From: Caprimulgus europaeus
Taxonomy: Eukaryota > Chordata > Aves > Caprimulgiformes > Caprimulgidae
Direction of reading: 5' to 3'
Assembly (NCBI GenBank): GCA_907165065.1
Contig: OU015527.1
Span: 23,263,686-23,327,685 of the forward strand
Length of the DNA: 64,000 nucleotides
Shown here: piece by piece, positions 53,401 to 62,800 of the stretch
Layout: the number at the start of each line of letters is the position of its first letter
Position numbering within the stretch: position 1 is the stretch's first letter
Program-made: the position numbers and the translations under genes
The notes under the pieces: generated by a model
What the model was told of the DNA's origin: nothing
Seen by the model: the letters and a program-made list of their open reading frames with translations, nothing else
Database searches by the model: none

Positions 53401-56400
53401 CTACCTTGCTTGCTACTACAGCTATTAACTGCAGCATATACAGTTATTGTATTACAAGATGCAATCATACATTATGCAATCATACATACTAAGTGCCATA
53501 CAGAAAGTATGTATTAGTCATGTAACCATGTTCTACACAAATAAGTGTTTTCTATTCTGGAAATAGAGGTTTCACCTATACTTGAAACAGAAACTGACAG
53601 ATATGAAGAGTTAAGTTTCACCTGGAATCTTCCAAGAAGTTGAAATACAGCAAATCAGGTACTAATGATAACAATAACCTCTCCTCTAAGGCAGATAGAA
53701 AATAATCTAATAAATACATGTCTTCAGTTAGACACACACATACAGAAATCTACACAAATGTACCAGGTCACAGCAGACAACTATGTACTATGTTCACTCA
53801 TAGTATAAAAAGTCTAGTATAAAAACTTATATGCATCAGAAGTGTATTGAGGATTACTTAATTGTTTTTAAGTGCATTAGGGAATAAACTTTCCTAGAAG
53901 TACATTAGCAAGTTTTAAAGATATTTTCTCTTCTCCAGTGATTGTTTCTGTAACTTGGAGGGTGAATTAAATAATTAGGTCCAAAGCCAGAGCACAGTAG
54001 TAGCTCACATAACATCAAAATCCCAGTTGTCTTTTGTGCAACTTTATCCAAGGTCTGAAGCTGCAGGACCTGAATATTTTTGCGGTCTCACATGCAGCAC
54101 TACTTGTCTGAAAATGATTCTTGTTTTTTGTGCTTCTCAAAAAGAGTTGTAACTTGAGTCTTCAGTGCCCGATTTTCTTTCTGTGATCTAGCCTAAGGAA
54201 AGGTACTTGTTCAGAAAATACAGATTATCATTAAAAATGCCACAAGGTCTATAATACCCATGCCTACGTCAGCTTTCAAAACAAGCATCAGAAGTTTCCT
54301 TACATTAGGACCTATATCTGAAACTAGATTAGATAGGTATCTCTCCGACGTCTGGCATACATCTGGCATACATGGTTGGATAACAGGACCAAGACCTGGT
54401 TAAGTGGCATAACCAACACTCATAGCATCCTAAAATGACAGAGATTCTCATGATACAAGACCTTTTCATGACTGGGAACCTATTCACACTACTTATAAGA
54501 GATAACATTTACTTGATATCGAATTCATTATTCAGCTGTGCAGACCATCAGATCAGCACAGGAAACTGGATTTTAATAAATCCAGTTTATAAAATTAGAA
54601 GTGCTGGAAATAGTCAAGACACTTCGCCTAGTGTTCCTGTGACACTTCATATAATCTGAAACTTCTGAGCATCACATTCGGGGCATTTTTGCTTGCCTAT
54701 CTGTATTCTTAAGCTACAACAATAACACATGCATGATCTAGAAGTCCTCTATGACTCAGTTGCCGTTGTAATCTGTTATGTAAGAAGTTATTCCATCCAT
54801 TTCTTTCTTTTTACTACATTAGAGAAAATAAATTTGACCTAACAGCAGGACAACTGCAACAGTAATCATCTGGCCATACCAGATGTAGCATGGCCTTTCA
54901 CACACAAGCAAGGAATTACAGGCTTTGTACAAAACTCTGCAGATACTTCTTTTCTAACACAACATCTGCATGCTGAGAGAAGATCAGATTGTAAAGTGGC
55001 TGAAATCAGAAAGAGTTATGGAAACACATACTAAGAGACACTGGATATTCTAAGGATTTTTCCAAGCAACACAAATAGAAGTCAGATTTTTCTAGGTTTT
55101 AAGCAGAACCTTCTGCTCAGTTCTTCTCAGACCATCCCAGTCACCTCAGTGTAGTTCCAGACAGGAATGTAGCCATTCCACATGTCTTCATCATGGGCTG
55201 CCTGCTATTCTGTCCCTGAATCTTTTCTACACCTCCTCCCACCCCTCTATAGCAGTCCCATTCCTTACAAGCAACAAGGGTGAGCTTTAAAGCCTCATAA
55301 CTTTTCAGAAAGCACAGTTTTCTTTTCTAACTAGTCCAATAAAATTGAAGGGTTCTGAACATTAATCCAGTAGCTCCATAAATACCTAAGCTTTACAAAC
55401 CTCAAGTCTGTACATTTGGTACACTGCTGCTTCTCCTCCCCCTCATCCATTATTACTACTGTCTAAGTCTAAGGCTTGCCAAGGCCCTGACAAATCTTGT
55501 CACAGAAAAATCAAAAATATGAACAAGAGTATCTGAAGCTGAAAAACAGAAATTAAGAGCAAGCTAAGCCTCAGGTTGCCTCCTGGGTTAAGTTAAGCTG
55601 TTAGTTAAGTGTTAGAAACTGACTGCTGCACTGGCACCCACAGAACAAAACCAAAATTTTCAAAATCCATCTTAATTACCTTAAGTCCCACCCAACCATG
55701 CCAATGTACTTTTTTAATTGGCAGGCAGGAAACAAAGCACATGTTAGGGCACTACAGTTTTGTCTATTGGTTTATATCATGTGTTTAATTCCCCATCTCA
55801 TACACCTCAACTTGTCAGGCACACATAGAGCACTACTTTCCTGTGAGCAATGGGGACATTGTACAGACAAGAGCATGAACTACAGAGCTGATGGGAACCT
55901 GAACTCAGCAGTAATCAAAAAGTCAGGCAGGAAAAGAAGAAAAGGAGGAACACAGTGAAGTACCATGAGTAATACCATATAAGCAACTTCCCTATACAAA
56001 GCAATAGGGTACATTCTTCACTTAGTGAATCCACTACTGGCACTGGATCCAGGCAGCTGGAAGAACCCCACCTCCCCTCACCCACTACCCAATTCACCAT
56101 GACTCTTCCCCTGGCCTCCTCAGCCCACGGTCCCACCTGGCTTCCCCCACAGCTCCAGAATGGAGAGCAAGGTGCACCCAGCAGAAGGCCTGCAGAAGCC
56201 AGGTCCCATAGGGAAGGCAGAGAACAGGGCAGCAGGCCTGCAGCTCAGGGCAAGGTGGTGGGGACGGGTTACCTTGGAAGATAGCCAGGAGGCTGTAGGC
56301 AGCCAGGTAGCCCTCAGGGTTGTTGCAGAGCTGCAGAGCCTTAGGGGTGCAGCGGCCCCAACCGCAGGGTCCCTCCTCAGCCTCAGCAGGGACGCCAGCA

Positions 56401-56489
56401 CCTGCCACGGCAGGGCTCAACCGGCGCTGACGTCCGAGGTCGGGGCTGGGTGGCTCAAACACCAAGTTCTCGATACCGCCACCTTTCAT
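26330..56489 (-). CDS. SLCO4C1: SLCO4C1-like organic anion transporter, 13 coding exons, frameshift in exon 5
   Basis: Plasma-membrane solute carrier of the OATP family, which exchanges amphipathic organic anions across the membrane (family knowledge). Thirteen minus-strand exons join at 56489-56273, 51590-51327, 46696-46502, 44194-44098, 43431-43311, 42431-42316, 42014-41870, 40196-40001, 35168-35015, 32545-32358, 29594-29530, 27774-27637 and 26454-26330. The encoded segments match SLCO4C1 throughout as I remember it: N-terminal MKGGGIENLVFEP, the OATP signature DPRWLGAWW in exon 5, the cysteine-rich Kazal-like loop over exons 8-10 (CFAGCSS, NCSCIG) and a tail with LYKPPP. Expected topology is 12 membrane helices. 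The product would be about 673 residues, shorter than the human protein mainly in the N-terminal cytoplasmic part. Exon 5 lacks one base, so the frame as written stops after 286 codons; this is either a homopolymer sequence error or real damage. SLCO4A1 is the next-best identity; the N-terminus and loop favour 4C1. Confidence 0.93.
27637..27774 (-). CDS. SLCO4C1: SLCO4C1 exon 12 (TM11 and last extracellular loop)
   Basis: 138 bases, phase 1 to phase 1, residues 587-632. It encodes TIPGPILFGVAIDNSC, then LWDINEC and ACLVYDN, conserved in the OATP C-terminal third. The acceptor is TTTTAG and the donor is the strong consensus GTAAGT. Confidence 0.94.
29530..29594 (-). CDS. SLCO4C1: SLCO4C1 exon 11 (cytoplasmic loop TM10-TM11)
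   Basis: 65 bases, phase 2 to phase 1, residues 565-586. It encodes CVPAKQRSFALGVQSVFLRL, the conserved basic loop and the start of TM11. The acceptor is TTTTACAG and the donor GTATGA. Confidence 0.92.
30225..31800 (+). mobile_element. CR1 LINE ORF2 fragment (endonuclease to early reverse transcriptase)
   Basis: Lies in SLCO4C1 intron 10, antisense to the gene. Frame-broken + strand translation shows the endonuclease core: LFRRDRQGRRGSGIALYVRE, then EIFYKQLGEVSRSLALILVE with DFNLPD, GALLDLF and LGHSNH. A linker and the start of the reverse transcriptase follow (about 31550-31760). It ends before the catalytic box, so both the 5' end and the 3' half are missing. Confidence 0.9.
32358..32545 (-). 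CDS. SLCO4C1: SLCO4C1 exon 10 (loop end and TM10)
   Basis: 188 bases, phase 0 to phase 2, residues 503-564. It encodes YHNCSCIG, which closes the cysteine-rich loop, a further sequon (ENYS), GKCPTRC, and a Phe-rich membrane helix ending AVTPTTVAILR. The acceptor is TTTGTAG and the donor GTATGT. Confidence 0.93.
35015..35168 (-). CDS. SLCO4C1: SLCO4C1 exon 9 (Kazal-like extracellular loop)
   Basis: 154 bases, phase 2 to phase 0, residues 451-502. It encodes an N-glycosylation sequon (HNLT), the cysteine cluster PCNANCSC, then YYPVCG and QYFSPCFAGCSS, the hallmark Kazal-type serine protease inhibitor-like module of OATPs. The acceptor is CACCTTTCAG and the donor GTACTT. Confidence 0.94.
35365..35485 (+). 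mobile_element. CR1 LINE 3' end fragment
   Basis: It runs from TTCAAGGCCAGGTTGGATGA through GGTGTCTCTGCTCATGGCAG to CCCTTCCAACCCAAACCATT, the standard CR1 3' UTR in + orientation, in SLCO4C1 intron 8. It is 5'-truncated. Confidence 0.9.
40001..40196 (-). CDS. SLCO4C1: SLCO4C1 exon 8 (TM8-TM9 and start of the Kazal-like loop)
   Basis: 196 bases, phase 1 to phase 2, residues 386-450. It encodes LVLIPAAALGQIISGILVSK, then TM9, then FAKCGNEPFAGVSETYNG, the entry to the large cysteine-rich extracellular loop between TM9 and TM10. The acceptor is TTCCTCTAG and the donor GTAAAT. Confidence 0.94.
41870..42014 (-). CDS. SLCO4C1: SLCO4C1 exon 7 (TM7-TM8)
   Basis: 145 bases, phase 0 to phase 1, residues 338-385. 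It encodes KNPVLMSLIIASSSEAL, then GFATFLPKFIENQFG, a near-invariant OATP stretch. The acceptor is TGCCATAG; the donor GTACTG is a slightly weak match. Intron 6 is only 301 bases. Confidence 0.93.
42316..42431 (-). CDS. SLCO4C1: SLCO4C1 exon 6 (central cytoplasmic loop)
   Basis: 116 bases, phase 1 to phase 0, residues 299-337. It encodes the hydrophilic, poorly conserved loop between TM6 and TM7 (GTAKIQAEK...) and then the better conserved SFKDFPMALL. The acceptor is CATTTGTAG and the donor GTAAGC. Confidence 0.9.
43311..43431 (-). pseudogene. SLCO4C1: SLCO4C1 exon 5 (OATP signature, TM6) with a one-base deletion
   Basis: 121 bases where the phases of exons 4 and 6 require 122. The frame from the acceptor (TTTTTCTAG) reads STKMDQHDPRWLGAWWIAFL, the OATP signature, then shifts in a run of six T (six A at 43362-43367 on the + strand) and stops at 43346-43344. 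The next frame carries on with the conserved IIPFSCFPKHLP and a normal donor, GTAAAT. One extra T would give an uninterrupted helix of the family's usual length. All other exons are open, so a sequencing or assembly error in the homopolymer is quite possible. The signature has Ala where relatives I recall have Gly (GAWWIAF). Confidence 0.88.
44098..44194 (-). CDS. SLCO4C1: SLCO4C1 exon 4 (TM5), followed by a GC donor
   Basis: 97 bases, phase 1 to phase 2, residues 226-257. The acceptor is CTTCTAG. It encodes GIGHAMSLLGPAIGYVLGGQ and a short loop ending IPE. The exon is followed by AAG|GCAAGT, a non-canonical GC donor. The phase-2 end joins exon 5 to give the EST...DPRW arrangement expected for the family, which supports this junction over any nearby GT. 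Confidence 0.9.
46502..46696 (-). CDS. SLCO4C1: SLCO4C1 exon 3 (first large loop to TM4)
   Basis: 195 bases, phase 1 to phase 1, residues 161-225. The acceptor TCTTTCAG is followed by a Cys-containing extracellular loop with an N-glycosylation sequon (DNFTC), then a conserved helix (YLYVFILGQLLLGVGGTPLY) and DDSVPKHKSSIYIG. The donor is GTAACT. The longest open frame here on this strand is in a different register and is a shadow. Confidence 0.93.
   Translation of the reverse strand, partial: TRVKFQEQALITSLAVPPQSLHFPTICMSLSWDSCYWELEELHYILWGQLLLMIVSQNISLPFI
46697..51326 (-). other. SLCO4C1: Intron 2 (4.6 kb), holds a CR1 fragment
   Basis: Apart from the CR1 piece at 49256-49670 I see nothing recognisable. 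The open frames at 47370-47678 and 47890-48201 have no family resemblance and are taken as chance. Confidence 0.7.
49256..49670 (-). mobile_element. CR1 LINE 3' end fragment
   Basis: It begins CACAGAACCACAGAATGGTA (complement of the CR1 3' end) and continues through GGACCTCAGGAGATCATCTA and GGGCAGCCTGTTCCAGTGCT to CTCAGCCTCTCCTCATAAGG. It lies in SLCO4C1 intron 2, in the same sense as the gene, and is one of the better preserved CR1 copies here. Confidence 0.92.
51327..51590 (-). CDS. SLCO4C1: SLCO4C1 exon 2 (TM1-TM3 region)
   Basis: 264 bases, phase 1 to phase 1, residues 73-160. The acceptor is TTTTGTAG and the donor GTAAGC. It encodes GIVVNGLTNISISTIERRYE and then the highly conserved SLTGVISASYDI and FFGERGHKPR stretches (TM1 end, TM2, the intracellular loop and TM3). 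It is fully open and the most strongly conserved exon of the gene. Confidence 0.95.
51591..56272 (-). other. SLCO4C1: Intron 1 (4.7 kb)
   Basis: AT-rich intronic sequence with no recognised repeat or exon. Two small tandem duplications occur: an 11-base unit near 54349-54371 and a 15-base unit near 53459-53488. Confidence 0.7.
56273..56489 (-). CDS. SLCO4C1: SLCO4C1 exon 1 (start codon, cytoplasmic N-terminus)
   Basis: Encodes residues 1-72 plus the first base of a glycine codon. The start codon at 56489-56487 has the context GCGCCATGA, and an IENLVFEP-type motif follows at once, as in SLCO4C1 relatives, which fixes the start. The middle is Pro/Ala/Glu-rich and low in conservation. The end reads into the first membrane helix (YSLLAIFQ). 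The exon is followed by the donor GTAAC at 56272 and ends in phase 1. It lies in GC-rich sequence. Confidence 0.9.
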
Positions 56490-57120
56490 GGCGCTAAGAG
56501 GCCGCTATCCGTCCCCGACTGCAACCAACACCTGAGTGCGACGCTCCTCTAAATACTGCGAGGGCGGGGCAGTCCCGACGGGGCAGGTGGCGGCGCTTTC
56601 TGCCTCCTCCCGAGGAGGGCGGCCGGGCGGGCCCAGTCCCGCCCCACCCCGCCGCGGGGCCCGTGTCCCGCGGTTTCCGCCGGCCGCCGAGGTCCCTGTG
56701 TTGGTGGCGGCACTTCTGAGCCCGTGCCGGGAAGGAGCTGCAGTGGCTGCTGCCGCTGACTCGTCGCTCGCCCCCCTCAGCTGCCCTTCGGTCGCTCGGT
56801 GAAATGGCCTCCAGCCCGGCCGGGCCATGGCCCGGGTCTCTCTCTCTCTCTCTGGCCGGGCCAGTCAGCATCGGGGCCGCGCTGTCCCTGAAGGAAGGTC
56901 CCCGCACCGGGACCCACGTAGCGTTAACAGCAGCCATTAACATTAACGTCGGGCGGATCGGCCCGGGGTGCGGTGAAGGCTGGGTTTTGTTTTGTTTCCA
57001 GTTCATGTCTCCAGATCGAGTGCTGCATTACATTGCCAGACAGCAACTGGTAAAGTGCGCCGTGGCTCCCGCCGCCCGGGAGACAGAACTCCGCACGGCA
57101 GGCACCGGGAGTTAACGAGG
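56490..57120 (-). promoter_or_regulatory. CpG-rich promoter region of the SLCO4C1-like gene
   Basis: Starting within exon 1 and running to about 57120, base composition changes from AT-rich to strongly GC-rich with many CG dinucleotides (for example GGGCGGGGC, GCGGCGG). This is the pattern of an unmethylated CpG-island promoter. It includes a short (CT)n tract near 56838-56852. Open frames here on both strands are by-products of GC richness. No TATA box was identified, and the start site is inferred to lie within about 100 bases upstream of 56489. Confidence 0.6.
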
Positions 57121-57263
57121 TGGGTGGAGCTCAGCTGATGTGAGTGGCTCATACATAAGTATCGGCAGCAGAAACGGCACGTCGATTTTATCTGGGAACG
57201 TTCGCTCTGGAAAAAATAAAAAAATAAAGCATCTGAAAAAAAACCCTTATGAATGTTTCTTCC

Positions 57264-58414
57264 TGTATTGGGTTTGCGTGGGAAGGTTTTGGTAGCACGG
57301 GGAGACACGGGGTGCCTTCTGTGAGAGAAGCTGCCAGAAACTCCCCCCGTGTTCGACCCGACACAGCCAATGCCAGTGGCTACAGGAACTGACCCGCCGC
57401 TGGCCAAGGCCGAGCCCATCAGTGACGCCTCTATGATAACAGAATTGAGGGGAAAAAAAAAAAAAAAAAGAAGAGAGGGGAAAAAAGCTGCACACTTTGC
57501 AGCTAGAGAGGAGTGAGAAGATATGAAAGAAACAACTCCACAGACACCAAGGTCAGTGAAGAAGAAGGGGGAGGAGGTGCTCCAGGCACTGGAGCAGAGA
57601 TTCCCCTTCTGCCTGTGATGAAGACCATGGTGAGGCAGGCTGTCCCCCTGCAGCCCATGGAGGTCCATGGAGGAGCAGATGTTCACCTGTTGCCCATGGA
57701 GGACCCCACGCCAGAGCAGGTGGATGCCTGAAGGAGGCTGTGACCCCGTGAGAAGCCCACACTAGAGCAGGTTCCTGTCAGGACCTGTGGCCCCATGGAG
57801 AGAGGAGCCCACGCTGGAGCAGGTTTGCTGGCAGGACTTGTGACCCCGTGGGGGACCCGCGCTGGAGCAGTCCCTTCCTGAAGGACTGCACTCCATGGAA
57901 TGGACCCAGACTGGAGCAGTTTGTGAAGAACTGACAGTCATGGGAAGGACTCACCTTGGAGAAGTTGGTGGAGGACTGTCTCCCGTGAGAGGGACCCCAC
58001 GCTGGTGCGGGGGAAGGAGTCCTCCCCCTGAGGAGGAAGCAGCGGCAGAAACACCGTGTGATGAACTGACCCCAACCCCATTCCCTGTTCCCCTGTGCCG
58101 CTGGGGGGAGGAGGTGGAAAAAATCAGGAAAGAGATGAAGCCCGGGAAGAAGGGAGGGGTGGGGGAGGTGTTTTAAGATTTGGTTTTACTTCTCATTCTC
58201 CTCTAATTTTGATTGGTAATAAAGTAAATTTGTTTTTTCCCCCAAGTCGAGTCTGTTTTGCCTGTGCCAGTAACTGGTGAGTGATCTCTCTCCGTCCTTA
58301 TCTCCACCCATGAGCTTTTCGTTATATTTTTCCCCCCCTGCCCATTTGAGGAGGGGGAGTGATACAGTGGGCTTTGGTGGGCATCCGGTCTCTAGCCAGG
58401 GTCAACCCACCACA
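57264..58414 (+). mobile_element. Solo LTR with perfect 5-bp target duplication, upstream of SLCO4C1
   Basis: It starts TGTATTGGGTTTGCGTGG and ends GGTCAACCCACCACA, giving imperfect inverted termini. Flanks are CTTCC (57259-57263) and CTTCC (58415-58419). AATAAA at 58218-58223 orients it on the + strand. The length is 1151 bases. The middle (about 57640-58025) is a GC-rich block of roughly 60-base degenerate repeats around CTGGAGCAG. Open frames of up to 227 codons across it are not genes. Confidence 0.92.
57640..58025 (+). repeat. Degenerate ~60-base tandem repeats inside the solo LTR
   Basis: Repeating pattern of a Gly/Pro-codon-like GC-rich unit: a CCATGG or CCCGTG block, then a CACGCTGGAGCAG block, at about 55-65 base spacing, six or so units. 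The family relation to 5377-5690 is inferred from the same motif order on the opposite strand. Confidence 0.7.
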
Positions 58415-58419
58415 CTTCC

Positions 58420-59757
58420 AAAAAAAATAAATGCAGAATGTTCTTTGTCAGTGTTGGAAAAAGTGAAACGGATATTTTTCCAGATACAGCACTTTCCCAC
58501 TTTAGGCAAGTGACTTGGGACATGACCTGCTTGGGCTTGGAAACCCATCCCCAACCAAAAAAAACAAACCAAAACAAAAAAGCCTGCAAATGTCATGCTT
58601 TGGAAATACTACTCCCCTACTGTGCCACAGAAAGTTTCCACCTGCAGGAGCTTCCAGTCAGGAAGTTGGAACAGTCAGCCATATATACAGTTGGGTTTAT
58701 AACATGTTTATATACATGTTATATTCATATATAACATGTATATAAAATATCTGGCAAATTCCTGATCTCCCTTTTCAGAGTAAGATCCAACACCAGCACT
58801 GTGGCTCTTGTTACAAGAGCTCAGTACCTGAAGCTGGTGGGGCAGAGGAGTTTTAGGCTTAAACTCTCCAAAAGCTGCCTACCAAACAGCATTCTGCCAT
58901 CTTTGCAACAGACGTTTTAAGTCGGTATTTGAGGAAGCTGCTTGTGTGCTGGACTGAAACCCTTACAGGAGATAGGGAGTAATTCTCCATAAGGACATCC
59001 TCAGTTCAACAGAAGAGCAGCAGATATTATCACATCAGCATTCTGAACTTTCAAGACCAGTGTCTTGAAAAGCCTTTAGTTTAAGGAGTGTGCTAGGCTT
59101 GGGGGGGGGGGGCTGGGGGGCATTTTTGGTAGTGGGGGAAGGGGCCACTTTGTGATAAGCTTTGCGAAAGCTCCCCTGGCTGACTGTCCCAACTTGTTCC
59201 AACTGAACAAGTTATTCAGTTGCAGACATGAACCATGAGAATTTGTCAAGTGTACAAGGAAGTACTAAGATTGTTTGCATGTAGTGGGAATTGTTTTGCT
59301 CATACGCACAAGAACGACTGGGAAGGAGTCCAGGGATCAGTTAAATGCCACCACTGGTGTTAATCTCTGGGCAGTGCAAGCTTGTCCTGAAGAGTTCTTC
59401 CCCTTTCAAGAGTCCAAACCATTTTAGAGACAAGTGAAATAAGACTGAAACTGGAGACATAATTAGGGGCTTTGGCTTCATAGTGGAAGCCAGGGCATAC
59501 TCCTAAATTCCCAGCCCTCCTCTTCCCCTGGTGTGATAGCTCTTTAGAGAGAAGCACATATTTTCCAGTATTCATTAGCAACACAGAAAGTACATGGAGA
59601 TGACTTTCTGCAAAAATAAACCCAGTAGGTTAGAGAAGGTAGTATCTGTTTATATATTTGCATAGATAAATGGCAAATTAGAAAGTGGCTGCTTCTGCTG
59701 CTGATGCAGCTTGCAGGGGCCCCAGGTGGTGACTGGAGCTGGAGACCCATGGACTCC
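58420..59757. other. Unannotated sequence upstream of the gene
   Basis: Contains an AT-rich palindromic patch (58699-58740) and a G-run near 59101-59112. No gene was recognised. Confidence 0.45.
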
Positions 59758-59839
59758 CCTATCCCCTGGGGTGGTGGGGGGAAGTGGGTGAACGGCCGTG
59801 TTCCTGCTAGCCAAGGGCTAGCCCAGTGAAACTATCACA
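59758..59839 (+). repeat. LTR 3' tail fragment
   Basis: It runs from CTATCCCCTGGGGTGG to GGGCTAGCCCAGTGAAACTATCACA, closely matching 17607-17684 and the reverse complement of the left end of 2419-3070. Again only about 80 bases are present. Confidence 0.75.
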
Positions 59840-62800
59840 TCACTGACAGCAGCCAAGCCCTGAAATTAGTTCATTATTATTTCAGGCTGTAGTCTGGAAT
59901 GGTTTTTCCTCAACCGGTTATCAAGATATATCCCAGTTAACAGCCTCTTGAGATGACTCAGGATGGGCCTAAACCAGCTGGCATACTAACTTGTTTTCAA
60001 TAGTATATTAGTAAAATCTTCTTTTGCCTGTGTTTATTTGCATTTTATTGGATTTTTTTCTTCATGAAGTAGGACATGTAATTTGAAATAATATCCTGAT
60101 CTTTTTTAGAGTGCCTACATGCTAGAGCAGTAAGAATAATCCACAAAATTACTAAATTATTATACTGCTAATAAGACATAAAAACCTTTATTGATCTGCC
60201 AGGTCAGTTAAGTTTGTTGTTATCTTCATTTAGTTGTCACTCTCCCAACTGATGTGTTTAGTTTTATCATCACAGGAAGGTGACAGAAGGGAAGGGAAAA
60301 AGGTGAGTGAGTGGAGCTTGCTATGAAAAATAATGTTTTCACTGAAGCCAACAACATTTTTAAGAAAACTGGGGAGGGTAGCATTGTGATGTTCGATTGA
60401 GACCTAATCTGGGAATTAAATAGGAAATTGAACAATCCAGAGAATGAAATAGGAGTGAACTCTGGAGAGTTTATACCATGCTAGGAGAATACAGATTTTG
60501 GGAGAAAGCCACAGGGATAGGAAGAGCAAGAGGGAATAAATTAGGACATATTTTTGCACTGGCTTTGTTGCCTGAGGGATACATTTGTTCCTCAACAAGC
60601 AATTTATAAAGAAAAGTGGTAGATCCAACCAGCTTTTATAAACTTCTTTAATATGAGACATTACTTAAAGATATTAAAGAAGTTTAAATCCTTGACATTC
60701 AAGAGTGAATACCTGAAAATGGCAGAATAGAACCGGTTTCTAGGAAAGTATCTAGAGTGCTCAGATAAAAACAGTAGTAGACTGTGAGGTGAATAATCTG
60801 TTGGACTAGATAGAGGTTGCTCATGGAAAAGACAAACATGACCTACAATTTATGTGTGTATTGCTATTAGAGCTAATGGAGACCTGCTAAAGTGTTCTAC
60901 AAGCTGCTCTCTGCCATACTGGGTACCACTTGGATCCTCAGCTTCCCAAAAATCACTTTTAAAGGAGAAATGGGCAGAAAGATTCCTAGAGAAGTGTATT
61001 TTCCAGCAGAGAATTGAAAGAAACAGCCTTGTTCAGTCTAGCAAAGTGAGGTGCTCTATGAAATAATGAGCAACCATAAGAAGGAAAAAAGGCAACAGAA
61101 AATTTTAGAACAAATGAGCAAACTGACCATAATTAATTTTAGAGGAGAGGAGAGTTTTGGAACAAAGGTCTATGGATTTAGTGAATTCTAAAATTTTAGA
61201 GCTTGATCAAATTATGAGTAAGACAAGGACATGAGAAGTGATTAACTAGGAGGTCTTTTTCTGATCTGAAGTACCTGTGAAGAGGGAACACGAAACTATA
61301 TTCTAGGAAAAAACTGATGGTTAACTCAGAAGAATGTAATAAAATTCATACTGGAATACCTTGCAGAGAGACAAACGGGTATTTTAAAGAAAAAAATGCT
61401 ATATTTGCAGAAGGATTATAAAATGTAGCCACCTTCTAACTTCATGGTATCATGAAGACTATGAAGACTAACATCATCTGCAGCTTCTGCAGTCTCACAA
61501 GTTGTAGGAGTTCTGTTACGTGGTATCATGGTGTGTCACATTTTTGATCAGACATAAACCCACCACAGAAATGCTGAATAAGACCTGTGCATTTATGTAA
61601 GAAATAGGTTGGATTTTAAAAAGTCTGAGAGCTGCCATTGTCTGAATTGTGAAAGTGGTTGGGTTCTTGCCATCAGATAAGGCAAAAAATGCATATTTAA
61701 AACTTTTTTCTTTCAAGCATTTCAAAGCCATCCCCTCACATCTAAAGGCCAAGACCAGAGACCCATTCTCACCTTGTAAAAAGAATATCTCACAGAAACA
61801 TCGCACAACATTTTGTCAGTACAATACTCTCTTTGACTCTACCAGCTATAACATAAGATGCAAAGTAGATTACCTGGGATCCTTACAAAACTTTTTGCAG
61901 GCAGCTTTTCTGAATGTTTCAGATGTCAGATTCTTCCACAACATGATTTCTGATACTTTGGCACTTAATAAAATTCTTCTCCTCCGTGGATTATTTTATC
62001 TCAGCTGTGGTAGCTCTCTCCACATCATTTTCTGTTATTTGGCCTAGGTCAGAATTAACTCAAAGGAAGTTGTGAAAGAGCAGTGCTACGTTTTGTAATG
62101 AAGAATGTTCTTGTGTCTGCTTTTTTTTTTTTTCCAGTGAATAAAAACCTTGGGTCTTGAATTTTTATCTACTTTATGGCATTTAAAGATGCAACAAATA
62201 CCTCTACCAAGTATATTTCTCTGTTTTGAAGAGGCATGTGGATTGAAATATGTTAGCACTCAGAGAGTCATGACAGAATAGAAATTATCCTGCCTGCTTG
62301 ACTTGCAGAATCAGAAATTTAATACAAGTTATTAAACAATAATTTAATAACTTTAATACAAATTATGAAACAATAACAACTTGTAATACAAGCTGTAAGT
62401 ACCTGTGCAGTTAAAGTATAGTCTGTATAGTTAAAGTTTAAAAAATAGGTGACAAAATCATATGATTATTAGATTTGGACAGTTTTATTGCAATACTTGC
62501 TGTCTCCCATCTTAAAAACTGACAAGAGAGATACCTGAATTTTCTCAGGAATCTCAGATTTTTCTGAGAACAGAATGTTTTCAGTTTTGGAAAGTCTGTT
62601 TAATTGATATTACTTTCTTTGCAATTCAAGGGATCAAGATAACATGGATTTTGTAGCAGTTTTGCAAGTAATAGCTGCACAGTGCATGAACAGACATCCT
62701 TATCAGCTGGATATTTCTGTCTAGATACTGGGAATATTTTCAGATAAATATAAAAATCCTGAATTTGTTGCTTTGTTTTTCAAGTGTCTTCCTGTCAAAT

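Noticed and set aside
56494..57006. 170-codon open frame in the CpG-rich region (and a 107-codon companion)
   Set aside because: GC-rich sequence is poor in stop codons; Arg/Gly/Pro-rich translation in several frames at once is typical of CpG-island noise.
57003..57686. 227-codon open frame on the minus strand upstream of SLCO4C1
   Set aside because: It runs across the boundary of the solo LTR and through its poly-A tract and GC-rich repeats; the composition explains the open frame and there is no family resemblance.
59101..59112. G-run as a G-quadruplex or functional element
   Set aside because: A single uninterrupted run with only a short G-tract after it; too little to support a specific claim.
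61516..62047. Overlapping frames on both strands in the right flank
   Set aside because: No recognisable domain, no splice-consistent neighbours, AT-rich setting; treated as chance.
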